A stretch of 64,000 nt of DNA from Nemertoderma westbladi. Lineage: Eukaryota > Xenacoelomorpha > Nemertodermatida > Nemertodermatidae. This document shows positions 37,749-48,934 of this stretch, piece after piece. The notes under the pieces are model-generated. The model was not told where the DNA came from. It saw nothing but the letters and a program-made list of their open reading frames with translations, and did not search any database. The DNA lies in contig JAUCBJ010005050.1 of NCBI GenBank assembly GCA_032718475.1, forward strand, positions 1 through 64,000, read 5' to 3'. The position numbers and the translations under genes were made by a program. Numbering within the stretch: the first letter of the stretch is position 1; the number at the start of each line of letters is the position of its first letter.

Positions 37749-38126
37749 ATGACGGAGTTGATAGAAGATGATCTTGGTATTAGGGAGCGATATACTCTAC
37801 CTTTACAAGCATTTGTGGATAGCTTAATACGCGGTGAAGCCGATCCAACCATTACAGAGGACGATGGTCGTTATATCGAACCGCCGATGTCCCAAGAGCA
37901 ACTTGCGCGTGAATTGGATTATCGAAAATTCACCGCTCGCTATACGAATCGTAATGGTACGTATATGGACTTCTTAACTACCGGCCATCCTATCGATTTA
38001 CATGATACGGACGATGTAGACACCGAAAGGGAAATGGTTCTATTTAAATATCATACCCAGCGGAGTCGTAACGATAAACCGAGAATGGAACACGAGAATT
38101 CTATTCGAAAACAACTCGAAAGATAG
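37749..38126 (+). CDS. unrecognised ORF, 125 aa, in BEL/Pao 3' region
   Basis: Starts at an ATG (GATATGACGG) and encodes an acidic, charged protein with no cysteine cluster, signal peptide or membrane segment (NLIEDDLGIRER-like start, TEDDGRYIEPPMSQEQLARE in the middle). I do not recognise it. Its codon usage and composition resemble the gag and pol frames rather than the AT-rich spacers. It lies in the same frame as the two following ORFs, separated from them by several stops, so an intron-linked product is conceivable but unproven. Confidence 0.45.
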   Translation: MTELIEDDLGIRERYTLPLQAFVDSLIRGEADPTITEDDGRYIEPPMSQEQLARELDYRKFTARYTNRNGTYMDFLTTGHPIDLHDTDDVDTEREMVLFKYHTQRSRNDKPRMEHENSIRKQLER

Positions 38127-38351
38127 AACGTGGAAGAAAGCTTGTAAAGACAAATAGAGGAGAACACTGGAGAAGAGACATGGGTTAATGTCCAGGGTCC
38201 ATGATGTGAATAGTTTTTCCCCGGGGCACGGGTGCTCGCGGGCGGTCTCCTTCGGGAGGCTGTAATTTTCTCTTCCTTCATCGTTTTCCTGTAATTATTG
38301 TGATCAGTGTCACAATTAAAGCGCAAGAATGAATGATGATGTGACGGAAAC

Positions 38352-38726
38352 ATGTCCATTGTGGTATCTTATGGATACTACCATATATCCTCCCTCCTCT
38401 TTACTCCCTTTATCCCTCTATACATCGCTATTGAAAATACAACATACTTCGTCCCACCTTCTCTTCCCAATGTGCTCGGAGCTTTGGGAGACGATCGACC
38501 AATCATTGCCGTATCGTGGTATGGATCATACCGCCTCCTAATAAATCTCCCCACCCCTTACTGTTTATTTGGATGCTCATATTGGTGTCCGCACCTCTTG
38601 TCCATGTCACATTCTGTTGATATTTATGATATCAACTTCCCCCTCTCGTTGTTGATTAGAAAATCAACCATCAATAATTTCCTTAAGTCCGCAACCGTGA
38701 TACAAACAAGGACTGAAAGGACATGA
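38352..38726 (+). CDS. unrecognised ORF, 124 aa, partly hydrophobic
   Basis: Begins at an ATG and has two hydrophobic stretches (SSLLFTPFIPLYIAI near the N terminus and LLINLPTPYCLFGCSYW in the middle). It overlaps a shorter ORF in another frame (38,329-38,541), so its reality is uncertain. A hydrophobic protein after pol would suggest an envelope gene, but there is no signal-peptide cleavage site, glycosylation-rich ectodomain or fusion motif I can point to, and I do not call it one. Confidence 0.3.
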   Translation: MSIVVSYGYYHISSLLFTPFIPLYIAIENTTYFVPPSLPNVLGALGDDRPIIAVSWYGSYRLLINLPTPYCLFGCSYWCPHLLSMSHSVDIYDINFPLSLLIRKSTINNFLKSATVIQTRTERT

Positions 38727-38987
38727 GGATAGTTTGTGAACAACTGGTACCATTATGTGTCATAAATCTGGTTGTTCACCTCCCTCAATGATTAGAGATA
38801 TAAATCTTATGTAGAACAACTGAGACAAACATATCCTTGAACTGGTGTTTACCTCTTCGCACTAGGGATAAATTCATTTGGAGATAGTCTTCGAACGATT
38901 GAATCCTCCAACTGAGAACTGAGATCGTATTTCTGAATATTTCTGAATACGACATAGGTCTTCCCCTGCTCTCTCCCACTACTATCA

Positions 38988-40799
38988 ATGGAAAACATAT
39001 TAGGCATACAACAGAATATGGAGAACATTCCATACCCTTTCGTTGATACTCAGCTGATTGCTCCCTGGGCAGAAGGTCGAGGTTTCTTCAGCACCATGTA
39101 TGCTAATACGTCTAGCAACATTACAAAGGTGCAACGAACTTCCATCGGACATCTTGCCTTTCAGGAATACGGATGGAATTTCAAAGTCGGAAATCCCATC
39201 AACTATCAACAAGTATACGGAGATCATTATTCTCGATTATACTTTGATGGACCATTAACCGCACCTGGCGCCGTGTATAGCTTCATGAGTGTTCCACTCC
39301 GTCCCTCCTTAGCTATCTACACGATCTTTGAAAACACCGCACTTGCCGGTTGGCTAGCCGATGTGTGCAGTCGTACTATACGCGCCCATCCATTAATACT
39401 TGGGACCAAACTCGCTAAGCTAGATGAACATAATAAATTCATCCGCTTCGAATGTTTCCAGCGATTTTTAACCCCGTTCCGCAACGTGGATAGCCAATTT
39501 AAAGACCGCGCTTTGACCAAGCTCAGCCTAAGAAACTCAGCTGCAGAGAAGTTGGATAGCGCTGGATTCGCCATTTTCAAAGAGATTTGTATATCGAACT
39601 TGCACTCCTCTGTTATACAAAGACCTCGAATCCCCACAGGTTATTCTGACGTGGAAATTCAGACAATAGGTCCACTTGAAGAGACAGACACGCCCACCTC
39701 AGCTATGCACTTGGAAGACGAACCAATATGTCTAGAGTCTGAGGAGATTCAGCCTATCGCGCCCCGGAACAGCGACAACGATTACATCATCGAATGGTAT
39801 CAAGGTCCACAGTGTCTCACTGCGTACGATTATCGACATGCCAACTATGTTTCTAGGCAACGTTGTCGGTTATGCGCATCGAGAGACCATGATACGCCCA
39901 TGGACACAAACGTCCGCTGTTCCTATTTCCAAGAACAACCGACGATGGAAATTTATTGCGCATATTGCAGACTCAATAACTTGCATCAATAACTTGCATC
40001 GGTTTGCCCTCAATTTATGACTCAATGTCACCATTGTCAACTAAAGGGACACGCCAGTTTCGATTGCCCTTTTAATCACGATTTGGAAAGCGTAGATGAA
40101 ATGATCACACTACGTTACATCAGAGCTTGGGAAGCGAACGCTGATTTACATTGTGATTCGCGCCATCGCTATTATCCTGGACGCGCTTACGAAGGAGTTT
40201 ATGCGTTCCATCCTTATCTATTCGCTTCTGTCGAACAGAAATCACGCATATCGAGTTACGAACTACTGAAGCGCGTCGGAGAATGTATTTCAACCAAATT
40301 CGTACGCAAATTTCTCAGGAGTGTTAATCCTAGCGACCTTCATTCCTATAACTTAATCAATTATATCCGTCAGGATCCAGACTATGGAGACTTATTTGTT
40401 AACTCACACCCCGAGTTACAGGAAGTATATCGACGGCCTTAAGAATACCGAGCCCGCGAACGCGAGTTGGAAAGAACCATTAAACCCCGGAGGTTTCTAA
40501 CTGCCTATGGTCCACCCACGGCTCTCGTTCAGACCACTCGTAAAGGACCCGTAAGAGCGGCTGTCTTAAAACGAGCTCTCAAAGCCGTTAGACCCCTCTC
40601 CCCCGACGTTGATGTCAATCAACCCGGCACTTCGACTGGCGGATACACCGACCATAATCCTACACCCTCTGATGCAATTATATTGCACCCTTCACCCAGG
40701 AGTTATAGCCCTCCTTGTAAAGTGGCTCGCCCCAAAGAGAAAAGGACTCTGGCCAGCTTTAAAAAACTGCGTAAACGCCGTCCGCGCAAGAAAGACTAA
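38988..40799 (+). pseudogene. unrecognised zinc-binding protein in BEL/Pao 3' region, broken by two stops
   Basis: One frame of about 604 codons running to 40,799, interrupted by TAA at 39,990-39,992 and TAA at 40,440-40,442. The first 334 residues end in a cysteine cluster CRLC-x14-C-x12-CAYC (residues 293-327). Just before the first stop is a 13-base direct duplication (AACTTGCATCAAT). The middle part begins with a retroviral-type zinc knuckle CHHCQLKGHASFDC (C-x2-C-x4-H-x4-C). The last part is strongly basic and ends RKRRPRKKD, a likely nuclear or RNA-binding tail. I recognise no family. Position after pol is that of an envelope or accessory gene; the zinc knuckle and basic tail point to nucleic-acid binding rather than membrane fusion. 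The retained cysteine pattern suggests it was under selection until recently. Confidence 0.6.
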
Positions 40800-40869
40800 C
40801 TGTTTAGAGTATTTACATATATTAGAAACTGTGATTTTTGTATATTTATAGACTTGAATCCCATTTTCT

Positions 40870-40877
40870 GGGAGCGG
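40870..40877 (+). promoter_or_regulatory. polypurine tract
   Basis: GGGAGCGG immediately precedes the TG of the 3' LTR, the position from which plus-strand DNA synthesis starts in LTR retrotransposons. Confidence 0.6.
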
Positions 40878-42066
40878 TGTAAAAGCTTTTGCGGATATAA
40901 TCAGTCCCCTCGCCCGCAAGGTACCGTTATAGGTGTTTTAACGGACATAAAAGTCATTCTTCTATATGTGTGCTTTGGCGGACATGGTAAGGCATAAAAC
41001 CCGCAATGCGTCAAATACTCTGGCACAGCTTAGCCTTGATGATTCAGATTACGACATCTAACAGCTGGTTGCTGGCATGGAAACGGCCATTGGACACATG
41101 GTTCTTTGTTTAGCTTAACAGCCAATCAGGGCGATATTTACTGTCGATGTGGAGATTTTCTACAGATCGTGCTAGGAGTGTTCAGTCTTACTGTTTTTCT
41201 TGATACTGTTGTGTTGTTTCTATCTAGGCCAAGAACACCGGCTCTAGAGTCAATTCGTTTCAGACTTTAGAAGAAACATTAGTAGGCTTAGATTATAGAG
41301 CGTATAACTGTTATCGGCACAGTCCAGTCTTAACGGCACATACATTGTCATATCATATCTTAACCTACCGTCTTAATGCTTTTACTGTTGTTATTATTTT
41401 GTATCAGTTGGTTGAATATTATTTGGAGAACATCTATAAAGAACCCAAATTTCCCAATTTTCTTGATACACTACAGGTTAGAGAGACAGGTTACATATAG
41501 CGATTGCGACTTATATTATTGTGGTTTGTAGTGAATTTAATGCTATTTGATAAGCACTACATGAGTCAATTGCTGTTCTCTTTATATATGATAAAATTCA
41601 TTGACAGTCGGCAAATTAGTGTGCAGTATTGTGCGTTACCGGTAGTGTGCATGATTGTGACTGATAACTAAGCATTTCCTAAAGAATGCGCCTCATACGT
41701 GAATCATAAGCCTTACCGACTTACCGTTGTGTTTAGTATAAGTCATATCTCTGTTTACCTACATAGAGCGCCACGTCCTAAAGGAACTGTTAATATTTCC
41801 CGAAAGTGAATAATATTAGTCAGAAATTATTTATTAACGATCAATCGAATAATACAGTAAGCTTACACTGCAATAACAATCTAAGCCCTCCGAATCCAGT
41901 CTCCCGGGTATATCCAGTGGGTGAATGGATGCGCACTAGGCTGGCTTCGGCTAATGTTGTGTTTATTGGTATTAAATACTTGTCATTTTCTAAAGTCTAT
42001 TTATAAACCAAAAGACATATAAATTTTGGCAGGTTAAACTGCTAAAGGTCTTCAAAAGCGCGTACA
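40878..42066 (+). repeat. BEL/Pao 3' LTR (1189 bp)
   Basis: Nearly identical to the 5' LTR. By eye I note about eight substitutions (for example CCCCTCGCCC against CCCCTTGCCC, CACATGGTTC against CACATGTTTC, CCAGTGGGTG against CCAGCGGGTG) and one 21-bp indel near 41,945. This is roughly 0.7 per cent divergence, indicating a young insertion or recent gene conversion. Confidence 0.95.
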
Positions 42067-45000
42067 GCTAGCCATGCTGACAAGGTCGGGGGAACGTAAT
42101 CAACCAACGGCTAGCCATGCAGACAACGTCGGCTGAAGGTAATCAACCAACGGCTAGACATGCAGACAATGTCGGGGTAAGGCAATCAACCAACGGCTAG
42201 ACATGCCGACAAGGTCGGCGGAAGGTAATCAACCAACAGCTAGACATTCAGACAAGGTCGGCGGAAGGTAATCATCCAACGGCTAGCCATGCTGACAAGG
42301 TCGGGGGAACGTAATCAACCAACGGCTAGACATGCAGACAAGGTCGGCTGAAGGTAGTCAACCAACGGCTAGACATGCAGACAAGGTCGGGGGAAGGTAA
42401 TCAACCAACGGCTAGCCATGCTGACAAGGTCGGCGGAAGGTAATAAACCAACGGCTAGCCATGCAGACAAGGTCGGCGGAAGGTAATCATCCAACGGCTA
42501 GACATGCAGACAAGGTCGGGGGAAGGTAATCATCCAACGGCTAGCCATGCTGACAAGGTCGGCGGAAGGTAATCAACCAACGGCTAGCCATGCAGACAAG
42601 GTCGGCGGAAGGTAATCATCCAACGGCTAGACATGCAGACAAGGTCGGGGGAAGGTAATCAACCAGCGGCTAGACATGCTGACAAGGTCGGCGGAAGGTA
42701 ATCAACCAACGGCTAGCCATGCAGACAAGGTCGGCGGAAGGTAATCATCCAACTGCTAGACATGCAGACAAGGTCGGGGGAAGATAATCATCCAACGGCT
42801 AGCCATGCTGACAAGGTCGGCGGAAGGTAATCAACCAACGGCTAGCCATGCAGACAAGGTCGGCGGAAGGTAATCATCCAACGGCTAGACATGCAGACAA
42901 GGTCGGGGGAAGGTAATCAACCAACGGCTAGACATGCTGACAAGGTCGGCGGAAGGTAATCATCCAACGGCTAGCCATGCAGACAAGGTCGGTGGAAGGT
43001 AATCAACCAACGGCTAGCCATGCAGACAAGGTCGGTGGAAGTTAATCAACCAACGGCTAGCCATGCAGACAAGGTCGGCTGAAGGTAATCAACCAACGGC
43101 TAGTAATGTAGACAAGGTCGGTGGAAGGTAATCAACCAACGGCTTTCCATTCAAACAAGGTCGGTGGAAGGTAATCAACCAACGGCTAGCCATGCAGACA
43201 AGGTCGGCGGAAGGTAATCAACCAACGGCTAGACATGCAGACAAGGTCGGTGGAAGGTAATCAACCAACGGTTTGTAATGTAGACAAGGTCTGAGGAAGG
43301 TAATCAACCAACGGCTAGCCATGCAGACAAGGTTGGCGGAAGGTAATCATCCAACGGCTAGCCATGCAGACAAGGTCGGTGGAAGGTAATCAACCAACGG
43401 TTTGTAATGTAGACAAGGTCGGAGGAAGGTAATCAACCAACGGTTTGTAATGTAGACAAGGTCGGAGGAAGGTAATCAACCAACGGCTAGCCATGCAGAC
43501 AAGGTCGGGGGAAGGTAACCAACAAACGGCTAGCCATGCAGACAAGGTCGGCAGAAGGTAATCATCCAACGGCTAGCCATGCAGACAAGGTCGGGGGAAG
43601 GTAATCAACCAACGGCTAGCCATGCAGACAAGGTCGGCTGAAGGTCATCATTAATCAACCAACGGCTAGACATTCAGACAAGGTCGGCTGAAGGTAATCA
43701 ACCAACGGCTAGACATCCAGATAAGGTCGGCTGAAGGTAATCAACCAACGGCTAGACATGCAGACAAGGTCGGGGGAAGGTAATCAACCAACGGCTAGAC
43801 ATGCAGACAAGGTCAGCTGAAGGTAATCAACCAACGGCTAGACATGCAGACAAGGTCGGGGGAAGGTATTCAACCAATGGCTAGCCATCCAGATAAGGTT
43901 GGCTGAAGGTAATCAACCAACGGCTAGACATGCAGACAAGGTCGGGGGAAGGAAATCAACCAACGGCTAGACATGCAGACAAGGTCGGCTGAAGGTAATC
44001 ATCCAACTGCTAGACATGCAGACAAGGTCGGGGGAAGGTAATCATCCAACGGCTAGACATGCAGACAAGGTCGGGGAAGGTAATCAACCAATGGCTAGAC
44101 ATGCAGACAAGGTCGGCTGAAGGTAATCAACCAACGGCTAGACATGCAGACAATGTCGGCGGAAGGTAATCAACCAACGGCTAGACATTCAGACAAGGTA
44201 GGGGGAAGGTAATCAACCAATGGCTAGTAATGCAGACAAGGTCGGTGGAAGGTAATCAACCAACGGCTAGACATGCTGACAAGGTCGGCGGAAGGTAATC
44301 AACCAACGGCTAGCCATGCAGACAAGGTCGGCGGAAGGTAATCAACCAACGGCTAGACATGCTGACAAGATCGGGTGAAGGTAATCAACCAACGGCTAGC
44401 CATGCAGACAAGGTCGGCTGAAGGTAATCATCCAACGGCTAGCCATGCAGACAAGGTCGGCTGAAGGTAATCAACCAACGGCTAGCAGACAAGGTCGGCT
44501 GAAGGTAATCAACCAAAGGCTAGACATGCAGACAAGGTCGGCTGAAGGTAATCAACCAAAGGCTAGACATGCAGACAAGGTCGGCTGAAGGTAATCAACC
44601 AACGGCTAGCCATGCAGACAAGGTCGGCGGAAGGTAATCAGTCAACAGCTGCCATGCAGACAAGGTCGGGGGAAGGTAATCATCCAACGGCTAGCCATGC
44701 AGACAAGGTTGGCGGAAGGTAATCATCCAACGGCTAGCAGACAAGGTCGGCTGAAGGTAATCATCCAACGGCTAGCCATGCAGACAAGGTCGGGGGAAGG
44801 TATTCAACCAACGGTTTGTAATGTAGACAAGGTCGGTGGAAGGTAATCAACCAACGGCTAGACATGCAGACAAGGTCGGGGGAAGGTAATTAACCAACGG
44901 CTAGCCATGCAGACAAGGTCGGCTGAAGGTAATCAACCAACGGCTAGCAGACAAGGTCGGCTGAAGGTAATCAATCAACGGCTAGCAGACAAGGTTGGCT

Positions 45001-47923
45001 GAAGGTAATCAACCAACGGTTAGACATGCAGACAAGGTCGGCGGAAGGTAATCAACCAACGGCTAGCCATGCAGACAAGGTCGGCGGAAGGTAATCAACC
45101 AACGGCTAGACATACAGACAAGGTCGGCGGAAGGTAATCATCCAACGGCTAGCCATGCAGACAAGGTCGGCGGAAGGTAATCAACCAACGGCTAGCCATG
45201 CAGACAAGGTCGGTGGAAGGTAATCAACCAACGGCTAGCCATGCAGACGAGGTCGGCGGAAGGTAATCATCCAACGGCTAGCCATGCAGACAAGGTCAGC
45301 GGAAGGTAATCAACCAACGGCTAGACATACAGACAAGGTCGGCGGAAGGTAATCATCCAACGGCTAGCCATGCAGACAAGGTCGGCGGAAGGTAATCAAC
45401 CAACGGCTAGCCATGCAGACAAGGTCGGTGGAAGGTAATCAACCAACGGCTAGCCATGCAGACGAGGTCGGCGGAAGGTAATCATCCAACGGCTAGCCAT
45501 GCAGACAAGGTCAGCGGAAGGTAATCAACCAACGGCTAGACATACAGACAAGGTCGGCGGAAGGTAATCATCCAACGGCTAGCCATGCAGACAAGGTCGG
45601 CGGAAGGTAATCATCCAACGGCTAGCCATGCAGACAAGGTCAGCGGAAGGTAATCAACCAACGGCTAGACATACAGACAAGGTCGGTGGAAGGTAATCAA
45701 CCAACGGCTAGACATGCAGACAAGGTCGGCGGAAGGTAATCAACCAACGGCTAGACATGCAGACAAGGTCGGTTGAAGGTAATCAACCAACGGCTAGACA
45801 TGCAGACAAGGTCGGCGGAAGGTAATCAACCAACGGCTAGACATGCAGACAAGGTCGGCTGAAGGTAATCAACCAACGGCTAGACATGCAGACAAGGTCG
45901 GGGGAAGGTAATCAACCAACGGCTAGCCATGCAGACAAGGTTGGTGGAAGGTAATCAACCAACGGCTAACCATGCAGACAAGGTCGGCGGAAGGTAATCA
46001 ACCAACAGCTAGCAGACAAGGTCGGCTGAAGGTAATCAATCAACCAACGGCTAGACATGCAGACAAGGTCGGCTGAAGGTAATCAACCAACGGCTAGCCA
46101 TGCAGACAATGTCGACTGAAGGTAATCAACCAACGGCTAGACATGCAGACAAGGTCGGCGGAAGATAATCAACCAACGGCTAGACATGCAGACAAGGTCG
46201 GCGGAAGATAATCAACCAACGGCTAGATATGCAGACAAGGTCGGCGGAAGATAATCAACCAACGGCTAGACATGCAGACAAGGTCGGGGGAAGGTAATCA
46301 ACCAATGGCTAGCCATGCCGACAAGGTTTGTGGAAGGTAATCAACCAACGGCTAGCCATGCAGACAAGGTCGGCTGTAGGTAATCAACCAACGGCTAGAC
46401 AAGCAGACAAGGTCGGGGGAAGGTAATCAACCAACGGCTAGCCATGCAGACAAGGTTTGTGGAAGGTAATCAACCAACGGCTAGACATGCAGACAAGGTC
46501 GGCGGAAGATAATCAACCAACGGCTAGCCATGCAGACAAGGTCGGCGGAAGGTAATCAACCAACAGCTAGCAGACAAGGTCGGCTGAAGGTAATCAACCA
46601 ACGGCTAGACATGCAGACAAGGTCGGCTGAAGGTAATCATCCAACGGCTAGCCATGAGGACAATGTCGGCTGAAGGTAATCAACCAACGGCTAGACATGC
46701 AGACAAGGTCGGCGGAAGATAATCAACCAACGGCTAGACTTGCAGACAAGGTCGGGGGAAGGTACTCAACCAACGGCTAGACATGCAGAGAAGGTCGACT
46801 GAAGGTAATCATCCAACGGCTAGCCATGCAGACAAGGTTGGCTGAAGGTAATAATTCAACGGCTAGCAGACAAGGTCGGCTGAAGGTAATCAACCAACGG
46901 CTAGACATGCAGACAAGGTCGGCGGAAGGTAATCATCCAACGGCTAGCCATGCAGACAAGGTCGGCGGAAGGTAATCAACCAACGGCTAGACATACAGAC
47001 AAGGTCGGCGGAAGGTAATCATCCAACGGCTAGCCATGCAGACAAGGTCGGCGGAAGGTAATCAACCAACGGCTAGCCATGCAGACAAGGTCGGTGGAAG
47101 TTAATCAACCAACGGCTAGCCATGCAAACAAGGTCGGTGGAAGGTAATCAACCAACGGCTAGACATGCAGACAAGGTCGGCGGAAGGTAATCAACCAACG
47201 GCTAGACATGCAGACAAGGTCGGTTGAAGGTAATCAACCAACGGCTAGACATGCAGACAAGGTCGGCAGAAGGCAATCAACCAACGGCTAGACATGCAGA
47301 CAAGGTCGGCTGAAGGTAATCAACCAACGGCTAGACATGCAGACAAGGTCGGGGGAAGGTAATCAACCAACGGCTAGCCATGCAGACAAGGTTGGTGGAA
47401 GGTAATCAACCAACGGCTAACCATGCAGACAAGGTCGGCGGAAGGTAATCAACCAACAGCTAGCAGACAAGGTCGGCTGAAGGTAATCAACCAACGGCTA
47501 GACATGCAGACAAAGTCGGCTGAAGGTAATCATCCAACGGCTAGCCATGCAGACAATGTCGGCTGAAGGTAATCAACCAGCGGCTAGACATGCAGACAAG
47601 GTCGGCGGAAGATAATCAACCAACGGCTAGACATGCAGACAAGGTCGGCGGAAGATAATCAACCAACGGCTAGATATGCAGACAAGGTCGGCGGAAGATA
47701 ATCAACCAACGGCTAGACATGCAGACAAGGTCGGCGGAATGTAATCAACCAATGGCTAGCTATTCAGACAAGGTTTGTGGAAGGTAATCAACCAACGGCT
47801 AGCCATGCAGACAAGGTCGGCTGTAGGTAATCAACCAACTGCTAGACAAGCAGACAAGGTCGGGGGAAGGTAATCAACCAACGGCTAGCCATGCAGACAA
47901 GGTTTGTGGAAGGTAATCAACCA
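42067..47923. repeat. satellite array, middle part
   Basis: The same satellite as at 9,950-23,803. This side is richer in the variants GGTCGGCGGAA and AATCATCCAACGG and in CATGCTGAC, and has a few insertions such as GGTCATCATTAATCAACC near 43,645. The first five bases (GCTAG) are the right target-site duplication of the BEL/Pao element. Roughly 138 units. Confidence 0.97.
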
Positions 47924-48934
47924 CCAGGTATTCGACCAGGGGCGTCCTCCAAGGAGACACACTTGCACCATTCTTGTTATTAATTGTTGTTGACTATGTT
48001 CTACGCATGTCCTTAGATCATCATAATGATGATGGGGTGATGATAACTCCACCTACTGGCTCCAGAAGTCGAGGAAATCCTGCTAAGTACCTAACTGATC
48101 TAGACTTTGCTGATGACTTAGGAGTACTATCAGAATCATTAGAGGGAGCCCAACGGCTCCTCAGCTCATTAGAACTTGCTGCTTCTAGTGCTGGTCTTTT
48201 TATTAACTCCAGAAAGACCAAAATTCTGACAGTTAACTTTGAAAGTCCTCAGCAAGTCTCTGATCGGATGAGCATAAGCTCAAAGGATGGTATGCTTGAG
48301 CATGTGGACGACTTCTGTTACCTGGGATCATGGATCCGGAAGTCAGGTGAGGACCTTCGAATACGTAAGGGAAAGGCATGGGCAGCCTTGAATAGGCTTT
48401 CCAGGATTTGGAAGTCACCGAGAATTAATCGGAAACTTAAGGTCCGATTATTTAGAGCAGCAGTAGTTCCAGTACTCCTCTACGGGAGTCCATGCTGGGC
48501 TCTAACTGCTGAGGACACCAAATCTCTGGATGGCACATTCACAAGAATGCTACGCCGGGTTCATTGTGTCAAGTACAATGCACACATCTCCAACCAGACA
48601 CTATATAACATTGGAGTTGTCTCATTGTTTCCCCCAAGCTTGACACTAGAACAAAATCGCCTCCGCTTTGCAGGACATTGCTTTCGCCGTGAGGACCAGC
48701 CAGTGCATAATCTTGTACTTTGGCAGCCTCATGGAGTGAATAAGCATGGTGGACAGCCCATGACTTTCTTGAGACGCATCTTAAAGGACACTGGCCTTAA
48801 AGATGCGGATGATCTAGCAAATGTCATGGGTGATAGGGAGTTGTGGCGGTGCAATTTTGTTGACAAGCCGGCACAGCATTCTTAAAAATGCAGCTGCAAT
48901 GCAGCATGCCGATCATAGTAGTAGTAGTATAGTA
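47924..48934 (+). mobile_element. 5'-truncated non-LTR retrotransposon (RTE-like) inserted in the satellite
   Basis: A 1-kb insertion that starts inside the reverse transcriptase and ends in a (TAG)n tail (ATAGTAGTAGTAGTATAG). It is flanked by GTAATCAACCA at 47,913-47,923 and 48,935-48,945. Because the host array repeats this string anyway, the duplication alone is not proof, but the array phase resumes exactly as expected for a target-primed insertion with an 11-bp duplication. Related fragments occur at 6,845-7,000, 50,720-50,820, 57,115-57,170 and 63,555-64,000. Confidence 0.88.
47926..48885 (+). pseudogene. non-LTR reverse transcriptase, C-terminal part
   Basis: An uninterrupted frame of about 319 codons that is a fragment of a longer protein. 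It begins at the RT motif GVLQGDTLAPF, contains the catalytic FADD box (DLDFADDLGVLS), the KT motif (INSRKTKIL), YLGSWI and the conserved C-terminal segment VPVLLYGSPCWALT, and ends with LVLWQPHG and WRCNF motifs typical of RTE-like elements. The N-terminal endonuclease and first RT motifs are missing because of 5' truncation. The fingers/palm part is incomplete, so no activity is expected. The frame is still open, so the insertion is recent. Confidence 0.9.

Larger units (their letters stand above)
23804..42066 (+). mobile_element. full-length BEL/Pao LTR retrotransposon, 18.3 kb, with extra 3' reading frames
   Basis: Bounded by two LTRs that start TGTAAAAG and end GCGTACA, flanked by GCTAG duplications. 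Between them lie, in order, a 2.1-kb leader, a Gag frame, pol (zinc knuckles, protease, RT, RNase H, integrase) and a further 4.8 kb with unrecognised frames. The order PR-RT-RH-IN, the RT box YMDD, the DUF1759-type Gag and the three-part cysteine/histidine cluster before the protease identify BEL/Pao. BEL/Pao elements are commonly 5-10 kb, so this is unusually large. By eye the LTRs differ by about eight substitutions and one 21-bp indel. The coding part is interrupted (a repeat insertion in Gag and several single stops), so this copy is probably not autonomous. Confidence 0.95.

Noticed and set aside
38352..38726. Envelope gene in the giant element
   Set aside because: Hydrophobic stretches exist, but there is no signal peptide, fusion peptide, glycosylation pattern or transmembrane anchor arrangement to support an env call.
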